Of a DNA stretch of 64,000 nucleotides, positions 61,813 through 64,000 are shown one piece after another. The notes under the pieces are model-generated. The model ran no database searches and had not been told where the DNA came from. It worked only from the letters and a program-made list of their open reading frames with translations. The DNA lies in the NCBI GenBank assembly GCA_020634495.1, contig JACKBR010000002.1:62001-126000 (forward strand). The letters run 5' to 3'. The stretch's first letter is position 1; every line of letters begins with the position of its first letter. The stretch is from Ardenticatenaceae bacterium. Lineage in GTDB: Bacteria > Chloroflexota > Anaerolineae > Promineifilales > Promineifilaceae. The translations under genes and the position numbers were made by a program.

Positions 61813-63060
61813 CTAGGCGATGTGATATGCTTGAAGTAATTTCAACCAACGTCCAACTTTGGCAAATTCTAATTCAGGATAATAGGGTGAAATACCATCG
61901 GTTGCCCGCTTAGGCGGATGGTATATCGTTACCCCTCGACAATAGGCAACTTTGTCCCCAAGGCTGCCCTCAGCGACAACAAATGGTTCATCGGCATTTT
62001 CCAGCACATTGGTAACATCTCGAGCGGCTTGTTGTATAGCAGGATTCGTGTCGAGCATAGCTATTCGGTCGCAAAACTCGCCAATATCCCATAGAGTCAA
62101 ATGGTAAAAATTGGCTAGGGTTCTGTTTTTTGCCTCCCAAACCCAAAATTTTGCCTGCGGCATATGATCAGCAAGTGTTTTGGCGAGCTTGTCTAGCGTG
62201 ATGAGAATTTCTTGGAATCGGCCAAGGTTAAGGGCCGATTGGGTTACCGTTTTGTTTGGATAGTTTTGTTCATAAAACGCTATATAGTCATTGACTAGAA
62301 ATGAAGCTAGTTGGATTGTATTGAGTGAAGGGTCCTGCGCAACTCTTTCTAAGAACCGATCATACGGCCAACCATCGTTCGGCTCATTTTCCTCTGAAGC
62401 AACCAAGAATTTTGCATAATTTCGCACCTGATACGCGACTTCAATATTGCTCATTAGGCACGCGTCCATGCCTAAAATATCCAGTTTTTGTCCCAAAATG
62501 TCTTTGATTTCATGGAGCACGCTGCCTAATTCAATAGTGTCAAGCGAGTGGCCAGTACCATCGTCAGAACATATTGCCCGTTCAGAGGCGGTTGGGAGAG
62601 CCAAAATCTTTTCCATTGTCGTACGGAAAAAGAGCCTGCCCAAAGGAGATGCAGAGCGTTCGCTTGCTTCCCGTACGTTGTAGTCAGCTGTTCCAATTTT
62701 GTGGGCAATGCGATCGATTTCTGTTGGTGACCATCCGGAACCATGGTTCCAAAGAACTAACGCATAACGTTTCGCCGGATAATTCTGTTTGACCCATTTA
62801 ACAAAGTCGATCAAAACTGCGGGATCGCCTGAATCTGTTTCTCCCAATTCAACAATATGCTCACTAATGCCATCTTTTTGAATGTGAAAGCGACGCGTAC
62901 CTTGGTTGCCTGCGTTGTCAAATTCTGCTAGGACATTAACATCATCAGTTGAACCGATTTGACGCATTTCTTCTAAATCGCGCTCACCTGCTGAAGATAG
63001 ATTATTATCTCCTGCTAAATATATCATAATGGTCCACTCAAGCAGATTTTTTCCAGGCAT
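61813..63060 (-). CDS. clostripain-family (C11) cysteine protease
   Basis: 415 residues. Starts TIMIYLAGDNNLSSAGERDL (family hallmark). Catalytic His106 in LVLWNHGSGW and Cys201 in ILGMDACLMSNIEVAYQ, then FLVASEENEPNDGWPY. Clostripain-like peptidases belong to clan CD with caspases and CHAT. No signal peptide, so probably cytoplasmic. GGAGGAA precedes the ATG. Directly upstream of the CHAT-TM-TPR gene. Confidence 0.9.
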   Translation of the reverse strand: MPGKNLLEWTIMIYLAGDNNLSSAGERDLEEMRQIGSTDDVNVLAEFDNAGNQGTRRFHIQKDGISEHIVELGETDSGDPAVLIDFVKWVKQNYPAKRYALVLWNHGSGWSPTEIDRIAHKIGTADYNVREASERSASPLGRLFFRTTMEKILALPTASERAICSDDGTGHSLDTIELGSVLHEIKDILGQKLDILGMDACLMSNIEVAYQVRNYAKFLVASEENEPNDGWPYDRFLERVAQDPSLNTIQLASFLVNDYIAFYEQNYPNKTVTQSALNLGRFQEILITLDKLAKTLADHMPQAKFWVWEAKNRTLANFYHLTLWDIGEFCDRIAMLDTNPAIQQAARDVTNVLENADEPFVVAEGSLGDKVAYCRGVTIYHPPKRATDGISPYYPELEFAKVGRWLKLLQAYHIA

Positions 63061-63114
63061 AATAATTCCTCCAATAAATTAACAGCTCTAAATTGGTTAA
63101 AGCGTGAAAATATG

Positions 63115-64000
63115 CTATTGCTTTGTCAACTCCTGTGGGAGCCCCCCAATTGCTATTTGACAGATGAGGATACCATTTAAGAAATAACTGCAATTAGTTG
63201 TATTATTTAGAGTGAATGAAACCATTGTTGCATAATTTGCCCAATTAGTTATTTGGATGGATCCATTTTCAATCTGGCTCAGTTGGCAATTATTGTTATT
63301 ATTTGTATACCTTATAAACTCTCCTGCCTGTGTGAAAGTTAATGCATGCCAAATGGGCGAGCATACGTAACCAATAGTCCCCCCTATGTCCATACCATTC
63401 CATTGACCTTCAAGTAGTTGTCCTAGAGTGACGTTAACTGGATAAAGCGTTGTTTGGCCTTCAAAAATGGTGATTGAAGTAGATGTATAGTTCCAAAGCT
63501 CTTCATTATTAAACCCAAATCCAATCCCAACATAAAGACTATAGGTGCCTGGGGCAAGGGAGACTTCACCACTTTCACTTGGTATGAGATAAGTATTTGC
63601 AAGCTGTTGCTGGCCATTGATCCTTATATCAATAAGGTCATAGTTAGTTTCGTTTATTATTTTCAGAACCCCACCAGGTAACGGTAATGTGCTTACAGTA
63701 GCAACATTTGATTCAAGATTGCCAGCATCGTTAAAAGCCTGAATGTAGAATTTATATTCTGTTCCGGATTGCAATGCTGTAATAGGTTCACTAGTAAGAT
63801 CGGCTGGGAGTGTACCAAGTTTCCAAAATCCTGGAGTTCCACTAACTCCCATAAAAACATGGTAGCCATCTTCACCCGCAATGTCATTCCATTGCAGATT
63901 AATTACAGTACTAGATTGGGGTGTAGCGGTAAGCGTTAGCGTTCCTTCTGGTGGTTCGCCGCCTGGGTCAGGCTCAGTCGTTGCTGTGGTCTCATTAGAC
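63115..64000 (-). CDS. FN3-containing exported protein (partial)
   Basis: The reading frame is open to the window edge; the 5' end lies outside. After an acidic/Pro linker (TEPDPGGEPPEGTL) a fibronectin type III domain reads VINLQWNDIAGEDGYHVFMG, LQSGTEYKFYIQAFNDAGNL. Two beta-rich segments follow (LKIINETNYDLIDIRINGQQ; SLAPGTYSLYVGIGFGF) and a C-terminal part with Cys pairs. Likely a surface or secreted binding protein; first visible gene of the CHAT operon. Confidence 0.7.
   Translation of the reverse strand, partial: SNETTATTEPDPGGEPPEGTLTLTATPQSSTVINLQWNDIAGEDGYHVFMGVSGTPGFWKLGTLPADLTSEPITALQSGTEYKFYIQAFNDAGNLESNVATVSTLPLPGGVLKIINETNYDLIDIRINGQQQLANTYLIPSESGEVSLAPGTYSLYVGIGFGFNNEELWNYTSTSITIFEGQTTLYPVNVTLGQLLEGQWNGMDIGGTIGYVCSPIWHALTFTQAGEFIRYTNNNNNCQLSQIENGSIQITNWANYATMVSFTLNNTTNCSYFLNGILICQIAIGGLPQELTKQ

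Noticed and set aside
1..64000. CRISPR arrays, tRNA or rRNA genes
   Set aside because: No regularly spaced repeats with spacers and no cloverleaf or rRNA-like segments were noticed; the only short tandem repeats are in-frame at 25921-26283.

Overview
The window reads as a large accessory replicon or integrated element of a member of the Chloroflexota (Anaerolineae-like). This rests on gene content: a secreted protein with the YLPLV motif often seen near the N-termini of Anaerolineae exoproteins, Thr/Pro-rich lipoproteins, CHAT and clostripain-type proteases, and Chloroflexi-type transposases. No rRNA, tRNA or CRISPR array was found. The octamer ACGGCCGT occurs about 45 times, mostly in the backbone genes, where about one would be expected by chance.

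Layout. (1) 1-16.5 kb: a minus-strand backbone of phage/plasmid-type genes. They include a methyltransferase-helicase whose Walker A motif is split by an intein (running off the left edge), a secreted CHAP-FGE protein, RadC, two nucleotidyltransferase pairs, a PP-loop protein and a phage antirepressor, with intrinsic terminators between units. (2) 16.2-24 kb: a degraded insertion zone with IS701, IS982 and two IS3 elements plus a large serine recombinase. (3) 24-25.2 kb: an intact IS1/ISNCY-like element, then 25.4-32.1 kb, a two-gene operon encoding a giant P-loop ATPase with acidic tandem repeats and a HEPN-motif protein, a likely conflict/defence system. (4) 33-44.1 kb: a second minus-strand backbone block. 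It holds a PRTRC cassette (ParB-like, PRTRC-E-like, PRTRC-C, two F-like, B, A, ThiF) whose A, B, C and ThiF members look like a JAMM protease, an E2, a ubiquitin-like protein and an E1. It also holds two more nucleotidyltransferase pairs and a macrodomain protein. (5) 44.7-55.3 kb: a DDE IS with clear target duplication, an IS630, and a three-deep nested insertion (IS1-like containing an IS21 containing a second IS21). (6) 55.4-64 kb: a minus-strand operon of an FN3 protein, a clostripain-family protease, a CHAT-TM-TPR protein, a TPR lipoprotein and a TPR-CHAT protein.

How it fits together. Blocks 1 and 4 share homologous genes and pseudogene copies: the antirepressor, the PRTRC-E-like gene, and a shared N-terminal domain in two hypothetical proteins. 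They therefore probably belong to one plasmid-like backbone later filled with IS elements and defence cargo. ParB and the PRTRC genes would serve maintenance, while the nucleotidyltransferase pairs, the ATPase-HEPN operon and the CHAT/clostripain operon look like conflict systems. At least two genes share an unusual leader in which a hairpin encloses the Shine-Dalgarno and pairs the start codon, suggesting a common translational control. Functional statements are inferences from motifs read by eye; no database search was possible.
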